DNA of 64,000 bases from Kuenenia sp039794105 (GCF_039794105.1 NZ_JBDIWA010000005.1:70564-134563); one strand, 5' to 3'; shown: positions 51,989 to 61,449, counted from the first letter of the stretch. Notes: generated by a model not told the origin, from the letters alone. Numbers and translations: made by a program.

Positions 51989-53737
51989 ATGGTATCAACT
52001 TCCTGGCTGCAAAAGAACAAAAAAATCGTTTATATAATAATGATATTTGCCGTTTCCGTTTGGGGTATAAGCTTTTCCGTAATGGAATTAATTCCCAAGA
52101 AACCTATCGCCAAAGTATTGGGAAGAAAGATTACTCAAGAAGAATTTACCGAAATGGCAATAAGATGGCAGAGGTTATTTTTCCCTCAAACGCAGGAATC
52201 AATTATCCCTATAGTCTGGAAGCAGTTTCTGATGGTTGAAAAGGCAAATCAAATTGGATTAATGATAACAAACCCTGAAGTTGAAGATGGTTTACGGAGA
52301 ATTGCTTTCCAGGTTTTCGGGCAAACTCCTGAGATTGAAAAAAGAAGGCTAATACAGTTTCTGTGTAATACTTTTAAACTTACTCCGGATCAAATACAAC
52401 GTACCATTAGGGAAGCCCTGCTGGTTGAAAAGCTGGAATCTCTGTTGCGTTCATCCACAAAAGTAACAAATGAGGAACTTTGGCACCGGTTTTCTCTGGA
52501 AAACGAGCAGGTAAAGTTAAAAATCATGGCATTAAAGGCGAGTGATTTTGCCGATACCGTTCAGGTAAATGAAGAAGAGCTAATAGCGTTTTATAATAAA
52601 TATAAGAACAAAGAATATGACGCATATAACGGCGCTCCAGGCTACATGCTTCCTGAAATGGTAAGGATTGAATGCCTTGTTGCTAAATTTGACGATATGC
52701 AGGCGCTTGTAGAGGTTACGGAGGAAGATATAAAGAAGTATTATGAGGATAATAAGGAAACGCAATATAAAATCGATCCCTCAGAAATAACAACCGAAGA
52801 ATCTTCTGTTCCGGAAGATAAAACGGATACAATGGCAGAAGGCGATACAAAGGAAAAGGATCTTAGCCCCGTTTACAAATCGTATGATGTGGTAAAGGAT
52901 GAAATTCGAAAAATACTTGCAGGGCAAATGGCAAGGGAAAAAGCATCAGAGGTGATACATAAGGTGGACGAGGAAATTTACGCAACAATAGATAAGGAAG
53001 ACCGCCCGAATTTCAGCGATCTTGCCGTAAAATATAAATTGACCCGCACCATTCCTGCCGGAAAAGAATCGAAAAGCGAGTTTCTTGCCGAAAGCGATTT
53101 GTGGGAAATCTTCCCGGGGTCTGATAAGATTTCGAAGGTTGCTTTTGACAGGGAAAAATTTGAACCATCCATACCGCTGGAGTTTGTTGAGGGGTTTGTT
53201 ATTTTTCAGGTAATCGATAAGAAATACCCCGCTCCTGCCCCATTTGAGGAGATCAAAAATAAAGTTTTAAGGGACATTACAATAGAAAAGGGATTGCAAA
53301 AATCTATAGAAATCGCAGAAAAATACACAAGTGGTTCCAATTCAGCCACTGCGTTTGAAGATATTGCAAAATTACTTGCTGGTGAATATAGTCAAAAAGA
53401 TTTTCTGGTATGTGAAACTGATTACATTCAGCGTCCGATGAAACTTTTTGACAGGGATTCACGATATATCGAAGCGCTTGATGCTGACCGCCCTAACCTT
53501 GCAAAGAAGGCCTTTGAATTAAAACCAGGCGAAGTGGCCTTTGCTGTTGAAACTCTTGACGAAAAGGCATGTTATATAATAAGTGTAATAGAGAGAAAAC
53601 CTGCCGATACCTCTCTTTTTGAAAAAACCAGGGAAAACGTCATGAAAAGGTTTTTGTACGAAAAGCAGGAGGCCTTTTTGACCGCATGGAAAGCCGACAT
53701 GAACAAACAGATGGAAATTTACACAAAATTTCAATAG
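51989..53737 (+). CDS. PpiD/SurA-like periplasmic folding factor
   Basis: 582 residues. One N-terminal membrane anchor (13-31, YIIMIFAVSVWGISFSV) as in PpiD, then a SurA_N-type chaperone region (about 40-190: IAKVLGRKITQEEFTEMAIR, VEDGLRRIAFQ). A low-complexity charged linker lies at about 255-300 (TTEESSVPEDKTDTMAEGD). The C-terminal half has repeated EEI..K..V..D...E segments typical of PpiC-type domains, but the isomerase signature is weak, so it may be chaperone only. It assists folding of exported proteins. Its gene is divergent from the S41 protease, another envelope quality-control factor. Confidence 0.82.
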   Translation: MVSTSWLQKNKKIVYIIMIFAVSVWGISFSVMELIPKKPIAKVLGRKITQEEFTEMAIRWQRLFFPQTQESIIPIVWKQFLMVEKANQIGLMITNPEVEDGLRRIAFQVFGQTPEIEKRRLIQFLCNTFKLTPDQIQRTIREALLVEKLESLLRSSTKVTNEELWHRFSLENEQVKLKIMALKASDFADTVQVNEEELIAFYNKYKNKEYDAYNGAPGYMLPEMVRIECLVAKFDDMQALVEVTEEDIKKYYEDNKETQYKIDPSEITTEESSVPEDKTDTMAEGDTKEKDLSPVYKSYDVVKDEIRKILAGQMAREKASEVIHKVDEEIYATIDKEDRPNFSDLAVKYKLTRTIPAGKESKSEFLAESDLWEIFPGSDKISKVAFDREKFEPSIPLEFVEGFVIFQVIDKKYPAPAPFEEIKNKVLRDITIEKGLQKSIEIAEKYTSGSNSATAFEDIAKLLAGEYSQKDFLVCETDYIQRPMKLFDRDSRYIEALDADRPNLAKKAFELKPGEVAFAVETLDEKACYIISVIERKPADTSLFEKTRENVMKRFLYEKQEAFLTAWKADMNKQMEIYTKFQ

Positions 53738-54074
53738 AAACGTATTTGTGGCAACAATCCTGTTTGTGATGAAGCGTTCATAATCTCCGGCCACAAAAAG
53801 AGGAGAAGATATCTCCTTTGCTGTCATTCTGGACACATTCACTCCGTTTAGAGTAACTCCGCTGGGCGTCTTTTAAGATTCCCCAATACAGTCGGGGGTA
53901 ACGAATAAATTCCAATTTCTTACCTTGTTACTACGTAAATGGTACTGCTTTAAATAACAGAAATTTGGTGGATATGACGATAGATGATAGATGATAGATG
54001 ATGGACGTCCGTGTTTTTTTCGTCCCTCGTCCGTAGTTTTCCATGTGTTATGGCATAGATAGAGGGAGCGAGCA
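53738..54074. other. Spacer with a short heptamer array
   Basis: No gene. 53979-54003 is three and a half copies of GATAGAT; beside it TCGTCCCTCGTCCGTAG (54020-54036) echoes the GACGAGG units of the array in copy F in inverse orientation. Confidence 0.6.
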
Positions 54075-55031
54075 TTGGAAAAGATTTACCGTATAAGCGA
54101 ATTGAAAGGAAAAATTCATAATCCGGTAGTCACGCTTGGTGTTTTTGACGGCGTGCATCGCGGACACCAGAAAATTATTGAATACACAAAAAGTTTAGCC
54201 TCTGAAAAGAGCGGAGACTCTGTCATTATTACCTTTGACGTACACCCAAGAGTTCTTTTGGAAAACAAAACCCCCTTTTTCATCACTTCCCTGTCGCATC
54301 GTTTGGTATTGTTTGAAAGGCTGAGTGTTGATTATACGTTAATATTGTCATTTAACGATTCCCTCGCACAAACAAACGCAGAAGATTTTATAGAAAACAT
54401 ACTCGTAAAAGAGTTAGGCTCGAAATGCATAGTGCTTGGTTTTAATTGCCATTTTGGAAAGAATAGAAGCGGGAATATCAAACTCGTAAAGGAATTGGCG
54501 GGCAAATACCATTATGAAGCACACGAATGCCCGCCGGAAACCTATAAGGGACAGGTTATCAGCAGCACTATTATCCGAAAAGCCATTCAGGAAGGCGCAT
54601 TAGAGAAGGCGGAAGCCATGCTTGGAAGGCCTGTCTCTATTTTAGGCACTGTCGTAAGGAAATCCGGCAGAGGCGTAACTATGGGATATCCCACCGCGAA
54701 TCTGGATTTGCACCACGAAATCAGGCCGCCACAAGGCGTATACGCCACAAAGGTATGCTGGAAGGAAAAGGAATATCTGGCATTGACCAATATCGGCTCC
54801 AGGCCTACTTTTTCCAAAGAGACCTTATCAAGCGAAGACGAAACAATGGAGATAGAGACACACATACTGGATTTTCACGAATCAATTTACGGAAAAGACC
54901 TTGAAGTGCAGTTTCTCTTCAGGATCAGAGACGAAATACCCTTCGGTTCCATTGAAGCATTAAAACAGCAAATAGAAAAAGATAAAGAAATACTGTTGAA
55001 AAAGGTGCTCTCTGGTGCCTTGATGAAATAA
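54075..55031 (+). CDS. ribF: Bifunctional riboflavin kinase / FAD synthetase
   Basis: 318 residues. N-terminal adenylyltransferase: TLGVFDGVHRGHQKII (HxGH-type), NCHFGKNRSGN, and SSTIIRKAIQEG; C-terminal riboflavin kinase: GRGVTMGYPTANLD, PPQGVYAT, LTNIGSRPTF with the catalytic region and IYGKDLEVQF. Makes FMN and FAD from riboflavin. TTG 54075 is the likely start (a GGAGCGAG stretch precedes it). A scrap of a HicA toxin begins directly after the stop. Confidence 0.94.
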   Translation: MEKIYRISELKGKIHNPVVTLGVFDGVHRGHQKIIEYTKSLASEKSGDSVIITFDVHPRVLLENKTPFFITSLSHRLVLFERLSVDYTLILSFNDSLAQTNAEDFIENILVKELGSKCIVLGFNCHFGKNRSGNIKLVKELAGKYHYEAHECPPETYKGQVISSTIIRKAIQEGALEKAEAMLGRPVSILGTVVRKSGRGVTMGYPTANLDLHHEIRPPQGVYATKVCWKEKEYLALTNIGSRPTFSKETLSSEDETMEIETHILDFHESIYGKDLEVQFLFRIRDEIPFGSIEALKQQIEKDKEILLKKVLSGALMK

Positions 55032-55034
55032 AAA

Positions 55035-55133
55035 CCGGTAGAAAGACACAAAGAAATTTCCCCAGGAACAACACAAAGAATAGCAAAAGAGATTGGTGTA
55101 CCGTGGCAAGCGTTTGAGAAAAAAATAAGCTGA
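55035..55133 (+). pseudogene. C-terminal scrap of a HicA-type toxin
   Basis: Immediately after the ribF stop, and in the same frame, the translation is PVERHKEISPGTTQRIAKEI followed by GVPWQAFEKKIS and a stop. This is the end of HicA mRNA interferases (PxHxxKEIxxGTxxxIxKxxG). The catalytic N-terminal half with the active-site His is missing. It sits 12 bases before the HicB-type antitoxin gene, the usual hicA-hicB order. Confidence 0.65.
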
Positions 55134-55145
55134 AGGAAATTTGTT

Positions 55146-55349
55146 ATGCGTAAAAATTTTACTATTGAAATAGAGAAAGACGGAAAGTTTTATATTGCCC
55201 AATGCAGAGAACACTCAAATTGTTTTACTCAAGGCAAGACCATAGAAGAAGCTATCCGTAATATAAAAGAAGTAATAGAGCTTATCCTTGAAGTAAAAAC
55301 CCCTGAATTAAATGTTATCTTAAAGAAAGAACTTATCAATACACTATGA
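55146..55349 (+). CDS. HicB-family antitoxin
   Basis: 67 residues; ATG 55146 with AAGGAA 7 bases upstream. KFYIAQCREHSNCFTQGKTI then EEAIRNIKEVIELILE is the HicB partial RNase H-like fold. There is no C-terminal DNA-binding domain, as in the short HicB forms. Its partner toxin is reduced to a scrap upstream, so it is an orphan antitoxin. Confidence 0.85.
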   Translation: MRKNFTIEIEKDGKFYIAQCREHSNCFTQGKTIEEAIRNIKEVIELILEVKTPELNVILKKELINTL

Positions 55350-55454
55350 TGGTGCGAAAAGAGTTAAATATTGACAAAAAAAGATTACTTATACCCTGCA
55401 ATCAAACACGGATGAGCGCAGCTAATCAAAGATAAAACCAATAGTTATGCTTAA

Positions 55455-56957
55455 ATGGTATTTCATCAAAAAGGTGATTTATTGTTTATCCCTAACTCTT
55501 TGAAAGATCGGTGCAAATCTTACTATCCGAATGCCTTTTTCAACTGGTATAAAAATACGGACAAATCCTTTTTCCCTTCCATATCCATGAAAGAACCAAA
55601 ATCCCTTTTTCTCTCCGAAGACTCACTTGGTATTGTTACAGATCTTTACCAGCTTACTATGGCTGCCGGATATTTTGAACACGGCATGCATGATATTGCA
55701 ACATTTGAGTTTTATATTCGCCGCTTGCCGGAAAATCGCAGTTACATAATGACCGCGGGATTAGAGCAGGCGCTTCACTACATAACCCATATCCGGTTTT
55801 CGCCTGAAGCTATCCGGTTTATCAGGAAACAACCGGCTTTCAGTCATGTAGGCAATGCATTTTTTACATATTTGAAAAATTTTGCCTTTAACGGCGATGT
55901 ATTTGCCGTGCCTGAAGGAACGATTGTATTTGCGGAAGAACCGATACTTAGGGTAACAGCCCCCATAATTGAGGCGCAAATTGTAGAAACATATCTGCTT
56001 TCCACCATTAATTTTCAGAGCGCCATTGCAACAAAGGCGTCGAGAGTCGTCTATGCTTCCAGGGGGCATGATGTTATTGATTTTGGAACACGCCGCGCCC
56101 ATGGTCCGCAGGCAGGCGTCCTTGCAGCCCGCGCTTGTTTTATCGGAGGATGTAAAAGTACCTCTAACGTCTTTGCGGCATATGAGCTGGATATTCCCCC
56201 TGCCGGTACAATTGCCCATTCATGGGTAATGGTTTTTGAAAACGAAGCGGAGTCGTTTCGTAAATATCATGAAACATTTCCTGATGATACGGCGCTCCTT
56301 ATTGATACCTATGACACACTCGCCGGGGCGAAACATGCCGCCGCTATAGGTGAAAAACTTAAAGGCGTTCGTATCGATAGTGGAAACTTATTGGAACTGA
56401 GCAAAGAAGTAAGAAAAATATTGAATAGTCAAAGGATGCATCATGTTAAAATAATTGCAAGCGGCGATCTCAATGAGGAACGTATTGACGACTTGCTAAG
56501 AAATGGGGCTCCTATTGATTCCTTTGGCGTGGGCACTGAAATGGTAACGTCAAAGGATGCGCCTGCATTGGGGGGAATTTATAAACTGGTCGAACAGGAA
56601 CATGACGGAAAGCCTGTCCCTAAAATGAAGTTTAGCAAAGATAAGCTTACTTACCCGTACAAAAAACAAGTCTACCGTAGTGTAGACAAAAATACTCATT
56701 TTGTTGAGGATATAATAGGGCTTGAGAATGAGCAGGGAGATGCCATTCCCCTTTTAATACAGGTGGTGAAAGGTGGCGAAATATGTTATGCCCTCCCCAC
56801 TTTACAGGAAATTCAAAATAATGCGCTGTGCAATATTGTCAAATTGCCGGAACCGTACAAACGTCTTAGAAATGCTGAAACCTATCCTGTTAAAAAAAGT
56901 CAGGCATTAGAAGTAAAAAAACAAGAGGCAGAGCAACTCCTGAGAGGGAATAACTGA
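55455..56957 (+). CDS. pncB: Nicotinate phosphoribosyltransferase
   Basis: 500 residues from ATG 55455, but the conserved enzyme begins near LGIVTDLYQLTMAAGYF; ATG 55587 (MKEPKSLFL) is an equally good start and would give 456 residues. Neither has a clear ribosome binding site. Hallmarks: FEFYIRRLPENRSYIM, FGTRRAHGPQAG with the catalytic histidine region, GGCKSTSNV, IDTYDT, RIDSGNL, and ASGDLNEERI. Forms nicotinate mononucleotide from nicotinate and PRPP. nadE follows after 26 bases, giving two steps of the Preiss-Handler route side by side. Confidence 0.94.
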   Translation: MVFHQKGDLLFIPNSLKDRCKSYYPNAFFNWYKNTDKSFFPSISMKEPKSLFLSEDSLGIVTDLYQLTMAAGYFEHGMHDIATFEFYIRRLPENRSYIMTAGLEQALHYITHIRFSPEAIRFIRKQPAFSHVGNAFFTYLKNFAFNGDVFAVPEGTIVFAEEPILRVTAPIIEAQIVETYLLSTINFQSAIATKASRVVYASRGHDVIDFGTRRAHGPQAGVLAARACFIGGCKSTSNVFAAYELDIPPAGTIAHSWVMVFENEAESFRKYHETFPDDTALLIDTYDTLAGAKHAAAIGEKLKGVRIDSGNLLELSKEVRKILNSQRMHHVKIIASGDLNEERIDDLLRNGAPIDSFGVGTEMVTSKDAPALGGIYKLVEQEHDGKPVPKMKFSKDKLTYPYKKQVYRSVDKNTHFVEDIIGLENEQGDAIPLLIQVVKGGEICYALPTLQEIQNNALCNIVKLPEPYKRLRNAETYPVKKSQALEVKKQEAEQLLRGNN

Positions 56958-56983
56958 TAGGAGGCATCTTCAGGTGAGAAAAT

Positions 56984-58627
56984 ATGAAAGTAGCGCTTGC
57001 ACAAATTAATCCTGTCGTTGGTGACTTTGAAAATAATGTACGGAAAATATGTTCATTCATAGAACAGGCAAAAATGGAAAATGCAGACCTTGTTGTTTTC
57101 CCTGAACTTGCAGTTACTGGTTATCCGCCGAAGGATTTTCTTGATGTTCCTGCCTTTGTAGACCACAATTTGAAGGCGTTAAGGGATGTAACTCAACAGG
57201 TATCAGGTATTGCCGCTATTGTGGGATTCGTTGACAGAAACAGGCAATCATACGGCAAACTCGTCCATAATGCAGCCGCATTTATTCAAGACCGGCAAAT
57301 TGTGTCGGTGCACCACAAATCGCTTCTCCCGACATACGATGTTTTTGACGAATCCCGCTACTTTGAACCGGCATGTTCCATCGCTCCAGTCCAATTTAAT
57401 AACTACACGCTTGGAATATCTATTTGTGAGGATATATGGAACGATGAAGAATTCTGGACGCGTCCCCTTTATGAAACAGACCCCATTGAAAAGCTCATAT
57501 CGAAGGGAGCGAATGTTATTATCAATATTTCCGCATCTCCTTTTACGGTGGAGAAGCACGAATCAATACGGCTGAGGATGCTTACGCATGACGCAAAGAA
57601 GTACAAAGTCCCTTTCATTTACGTAAATCAGATCGGAGGCAACGATGAACTTGTTTTTGATGGGAGCAGTGCTGTTATCAATGCGCAAGGCAAGCGTATT
57701 GCTCAGGCGGCGGCATTCGGGGAAGATTTAATTGTCGTTGACCTTGAAAATACCGCAATACAGGTTGTCCCGCAGGCCTTTACTCCAATCGAAACAGTTC
57801 AAAAAACACTTCTTCTCGGGCTTCGGGATTATGTTGTAAAGTGTGGTTTTGAGAAGGTGATTATTGGGTTAAGCGGCGGTATAGATTCGGCAGTAACCGC
57901 TGCCCTTGCCGTAGAGGCGCTGGGAAGCGAAAATGTAATGGGCATAATTATGCCCTCTCAATTTTCTTCACAGGGCAGCGTTGATGATGCGGTGCGGCTT
58001 TCAAAAAATCTTGCCATTGACTACAGAATCTTTCCCATTAAAGATCTGTTTGACGGTTACCAAACGGTCCTGCGTGAAGAATTCAGGGGACTGCCTTTCG
58101 ATATAGCGGAAGAGAATTTACAGGCGCGAATCCGCGGAAATATTATCATGGCCTTGTCTAATAAGTACGGGTATCTGGTACTTTCTACGGGAAATAAATC
58201 TGAGATGGCGGTAGGGTATTGTACATTGTACGGAGATATGAGCGGGGGGCTTGCGCTCATTTCAGACGTGCCGAAAACGATGGTGTATGAATTGGCAAAA
58301 TACATGAACCGGGAAAAGGAGATAATACCGCAGGAAACACTGTCCAAACCCCCTTCAGCGGAATTAAAACCAAACCAGCTTGATCTGGACAGTCTGCCGC
58401 CTTACGATATTCTTGATAGTATCTTAAAGGCATACATTGAAGAAGCTAAATGTATAGAAGAAATTGTACGTATGGGATTTGATGAAACAACCGTACGTGA
58501 CGTTATACAAAAAGTAAACAGAAATGAATACAAAAGGCGTCAGGCGGCGCCGGGGATAAAAGTAACGTCAAAGGCATTCGGCTCCGGAAGGCGCATGCCG
58601 ATAGCGCATAAATTTACCGGCGAGTAA
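56984..58627 (+). CDS. nadE: Glutamine-dependent NAD+ synthetase
   Basis: 547 residues. N-terminal nitrilase-type glutaminase with the triad Glu41 (FPELAVTGYPP), Lys112 (HHKSLLPTYDVFDE) and Cys148 (GISICEDIW). C-terminal synthetase from about 285 with the PP-loop IIGLSGGIDSA, MPSQFSSQGS, ARIRGNIIMALSN, STGNKSEMAVGYCTLYGD. Amidates nicotinate adenine dinucleotide to NAD. The start ATG 56984 has AGGTGAG 8 bases upstream. Probably co-transcribed with pncB. Confidence 0.96.
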   Translation: MKVALAQINPVVGDFENNVRKICSFIEQAKMENADLVVFPELAVTGYPPKDFLDVPAFVDHNLKALRDVTQQVSGIAAIVGFVDRNRQSYGKLVHNAAAFIQDRQIVSVHHKSLLPTYDVFDESRYFEPACSIAPVQFNNYTLGISICEDIWNDEEFWTRPLYETDPIEKLISKGANVIINISASPFTVEKHESIRLRMLTHDAKKYKVPFIYVNQIGGNDELVFDGSSAVINAQGKRIAQAAAFGEDLIVVDLENTAIQVVPQAFTPIETVQKTLLLGLRDYVVKCGFEKVIIGLSGGIDSAVTAALAVEALGSENVMGIIMPSQFSSQGSVDDAVRLSKNLAIDYRIFPIKDLFDGYQTVLREEFRGLPFDIAEENLQARIRGNIIMALSNKYGYLVLSTGNKSEMAVGYCTLYGDMSGGLALISDVPKTMVYELAKYMNREKEIIPQETLSKPPSAELKPNQLDLDSLPPYDILDSILKAYIEEAKCIEEIVRMGFDETTVRDVIQKVNRNEYKRRQAAPGIKVTSKAFGSGRRMPIAHKFTGE

Positions 58628-58640
58628 ATGGCCATTAATT

Positions 58641-58699
58641 AGGGGACACTTCCCATATTTCTTGCTTGATTTGGTGGGATAATAAGGGAAGTATCCCTA
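58641..58699. repeat. GGGAAGTATCCCT palindrome, copy 3
   Basis: AGGGGACACTTCCC and GGGAAGTATCCCTA form an imperfect hairpin 14 bases after nadE; both this copy and copy 2 (34373) are followed by ATTTACTCAA. It may serve as the terminator of pncB-nadE. Confidence 0.7.
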
Positions 58700-58702
58700 C
58701 AT

Positions 58703-58869
58703 TTACTCAATTTCTCCATGGGGAATGTTTATAGCACCTTCAATATGACCTTGCCTGTTATTTCCTCAGCGCGGCCCTCACATCCAATCCAGATTCCTAT
58801 CATTTGTTCTCCAATAGCACAATTCATCATGGCAATCAAAAAACATAAAATCAAAAATAATTTTTTCAT
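58703..58869 (-). pseudogene. Degenerate exported rhodanese-like gene
   Basis: Minus-strand ATG 58869 with AAGGAGAT upstream starts a signal sequence (MKKLFLILCFLIAMMNCAIG). Further on, pieces in different frames read LDVRAAL and GHIEGAINIPHGEIE with a stop, the flanking blocks of a rhodanese domain. The middle with the active-site cysteine is missing and at least one frameshift separates the parts. Now non-functional. Confidence 0.65.
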
Positions 58870-58996
58870 GGTATCTCCTTTGTAAACATGCACTATAAAA
58901 GTATCCTGTCCTGCACACTGCTGTTTTAAAGTCTGTTATCCATATACCACCTTCAGAACACAGGAAGTGCCTTTTTAATCAAAAAAGACTGAAAAT

Positions 58997-59194
58997 TTGT
59001 AACACATTAGTTCCTTGAAAAATTCCAATAATATCGCTGTTTTTCCGCAAGATGTAGGAACGACGGATGATGGACTACAGACATCTTTCGTCTCTCATCT
59101 CTCATCTCTCATCTCTCATCTCTCATCTTTCGTCTTTCGTCTCTCGTGCTTCGTCTCTCGCTCTTACGTTTTTCAAAAAACTAAAGTATTACAG
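58997..59194. repeat. TIR-bounded cassette, copy H, filled with a heptamer array
   Basis: Left end TTGTAACACATTAGTTCCTTG then ATTCCAATAATATCG and CCGCA as in copies B and C; right end GTTTTTCAAAAAACTAAAGT then ATTAC. The interior 59086-59162 is eleven heptamers (TCTCATC x5, TTTCGTC x3 and variants), the inverse-strand counterpart of the array in copy F. Confidence 0.8.
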
Positions 59195-59337
59195 TTTTAC
59201 GACATTTTATTTTTTCATTTGGGGTGAACACCGGATTAATTGTATAAAAAAGACAAATGGACAATTATGATGTCAGATGCGAACGGATGGGAAGAGGCTT
59301 TAAAGGTGGAAAGATGAAAAAAGGGAGGTAACGTAAT
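59195..59337. other. Leader of the NtrC-type regulator gene
   Basis: No gene. Ends with GGGAGGT (59323-59329), the ribosome binding site that supports TTG 59338. Confidence 0.4.
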
Positions 59338-60705
59338 TTGATTATGGAAAAGCCAAACATATTAATAGTTGAAGATGAAGATGAAAACATAGAATTGATT
59401 AAATTAAAAAACTCCTGCTGTAACAATGGCCTTACTATATTCGAAACGTCTTATAAAACAGTTTTTAAAACGTACATTCAAAAGAAAAATATTGACCTTG
59501 TATTACTTGGATACGCGCATTGCACTATTAGTAATGTATTAAATATTGCCAATAGAATTCGCTATATGGACAGGCATATCCCGATCATCATGGTGACAAA
59601 AAATAGTTCTGAGGAAATTGCCATTGCCGCCCTCAGAATTGGAGTAAATGATTATTTTAAACACCCCTTTAAAGAAGAAGATATCATGGAGAGCATCGAA
59701 CGGTGCCTTTCAAAAAACGATGCAGAAAAACCTTTGCTTCCAAAAGCATCTCTGGAATTGTGTGATGAACAAGAAATGGTAGGGGCAAGAAGCGCTGTAA
59801 TGCAATCTGTCAGGATGCACATCAAACAAACAGCCGAAACCGATACGAATGTTCTCATCACCGGAGAAACAGGCACGGGCAAGGAACTTGTTGCCTGTCT
59901 TATTCACAGAAATAGTAAAAGGGCAAAAAATCCGTTTGTCTGCATTAATTGCACTGCCATTCCTGACCATCTTTTGGAAAGCGAGCTTTTTGGGCATGAA
60001 AAGGGGTCTTATACGGGAGCAGATGCGTTAAACACGGGTAAACTTCAGTCGGCAGAAGGCGGAACAGTTTTTCTGGATGAAATCGGAGATATGAGCCTTT
60101 ACCATCAGGCAAAGATTCTGAGGGTCATAGAAAGCAAGGAAATACAACGCATCGGCGGAAAACACAATATTCATTTGAACATTAAAATCATTGCCGCAAC
60201 CAACCAGGATTTAGAACAAATGGCAGAGAATGGTAGATTCAGAAAAGATCTGTACTATCGGCTTAATGTCGCGAACATAAATCTTCCGCCATTAAGAGAA
60301 CGGAAAGAAGACATACCTGATTTGCTTCAATTTTTTATCAGAAAATTAAACAAAAAATATCAAAAAGATATTGAGGGTTTTACTGCAGACGCCGTGAAAG
60401 ATTTGATGTTTTATAATTGGCCTGGCAATATCCGTGAGATGAAAAATATTTTGGAATCTGCCTTTATGAATTTCCAGACAAGTTGGATTACCTTGATGGA
60501 CTTACCGGAAAATTTTCGGACGAAGGTCATGCAAGCCAGAATTCTTCATTACAGCGAAAAAGATCAGTTATTAAACGCACTCGTTACCACAAACTGGAAC
60601 AAAAACAAGGCAGCAAAACAGCTTAAATGGTCAAGAATGACACTTTATCGAAAGTTTGCAAAGTACCAACTCAACCCTGAAAAACGCCTTATGAACGATG
60701 TTTGA
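59338..60705 (+). CDS. NtrC-family sigma-54 activator with non-canonical receiver
   Basis: 455 residues. Receiver 1-125 keeps the acidic pocket (VEDEDEN) and the lysine (FKHPFK), but the phospho-acceptor position reads LVLLGYAHC with Gly57 instead of Asp. AAA+ domain about 145-370: Walker A GETGTGKE, ESELFGHEKGSYTGAD (GSYTGA in place of GAFTGA), Walker B GGTVFLDEIGDM, and LRERKEDIPDL. C-terminal Fis-type helix-turn-helix about 410-445 (NWNKNKAAKQLKWSRMTLYRK). It should activate sigma-54 promoters without ordinary aspartate phosphorylation. TTG 59338 is preferred because GGAGGT is 8 bases upstream; ATG 59344 is possible. No kinase gene is adjacent. Confidence 0.92.
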   Translation: MIMEKPNILIVEDEDENIELIKLKNSCCNNGLTIFETSYKTVFKTYIQKKNIDLVLLGYAHCTISNVLNIANRIRYMDRHIPIIMVTKNSSEEIAIAALRIGVNDYFKHPFKEEDIMESIERCLSKNDAEKPLLPKASLELCDEQEMVGARSAVMQSVRMHIKQTAETDTNVLITGETGTGKELVACLIHRNSKRAKNPFVCINCTAIPDHLLESELFGHEKGSYTGADALNTGKLQSAEGGTVFLDEIGDMSLYHQAKILRVIESKEIQRIGGKHNIHLNIKIIAATNQDLEQMAENGRFRKDLYYRLNVANINLPPLRERKEDIPDLLQFFIRKLNKKYQKDIEGFTADAVKDLMFYNWPGNIREMKNILESAFMNFQTSWITLMDLPENFRTKVMQARILHYSEKDQLLNALVTTNWNKNKAAKQLKWSRMTLYRKFAKYQLNPEKRLMNDV

Positions 60706-61286
60706 TGCATAGTAACCACGCATGTTCCCAGACTCCCAGTTCCCAAGCCCCCTCCCAAGTATTTCGTGCTTAGCATCTCGAATCTTACCATTAACTATTT
60801 CTCCAAAAAATGCAAAGAAATTAGTGCTAAGTTTCTAACCCATCCGAAATGTTACACACTGTTACACCCCTGTTACATCTTTTTTGTTACACACAATAAA
60901 TATGTAAAAAACATTATTTCTTTCATTTATATTATCCCTTTGCATTAAGCGGCTTGGTATAAAACTCCCTTATAAAAAGCCAGTCTGCCGTCAGTCATAG
61001 GGTTCATCCCTGGGGTTGTTTCAATAAAATAAAACATACCGTGGCCATATTCATTCCAACCCTCCCCCTCAAAAAGTGTAACAATACCCTGTTACACTTT
61101 TCGGCAAAACATAAAAGAACAAAAAACCTCAACAAATATGCAAACCCAGTAAAATAGCATGTTGCATAGCTATTTCTCTGCAAAAATTTTTGTTGGTATT
61201 CCCTTTGCTAAATTAGGCATTCGGCGACTTTCAACAATGTAGTGGCAAGGCGTGCCTTGCAATTACATGAACAGTTTAAAATTCCT
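60706..61286. other. Gene-free region with TGTTACAC boxes and a hairpin
   Basis: TGTTACA(C/T) occurs at 60850, 60860, 60871 and 60885 in the same orientation, spaced 10, 11 and 14 bases. 61072-61082 and 61091-61101 form a hairpin with AAAAGTGTAAC / GTTACACTTTT. 61238-61267 holds a partial GTAGTGGCAAGGCGTGCCTTG element. No gene seen. Confidence 0.55.
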
Positions 61287-61449
61287 AAACGTTAAATTAG
61301 GTTGGGTTTTTAAACGGCAAAAACCCAACGGCATTCATTTTTACCCACCCCTAACCCCTCCCAAGAGGGGAATTTGATAAGTCCCCTCTTGGGAGGGGAT
61401 TGAGGGGTGGGTTTGTTCATTGCTTAACTGAAAATATTGAAATCCCTAA
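61287..61449. repeat. Composite palindromic repeat, second copy
   Basis: Inner arms CCCACCCCTAACCCCTCC then CAAGAGGGGA (61343-61370) and its partner at 61381-61410 form an almost perfect hairpin. The flanks match those of the 17603-17760 copy; here an extra hairpin GTTGGGTTTTT / AAAAACCCAAC is also intact. Confidence 0.75.
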
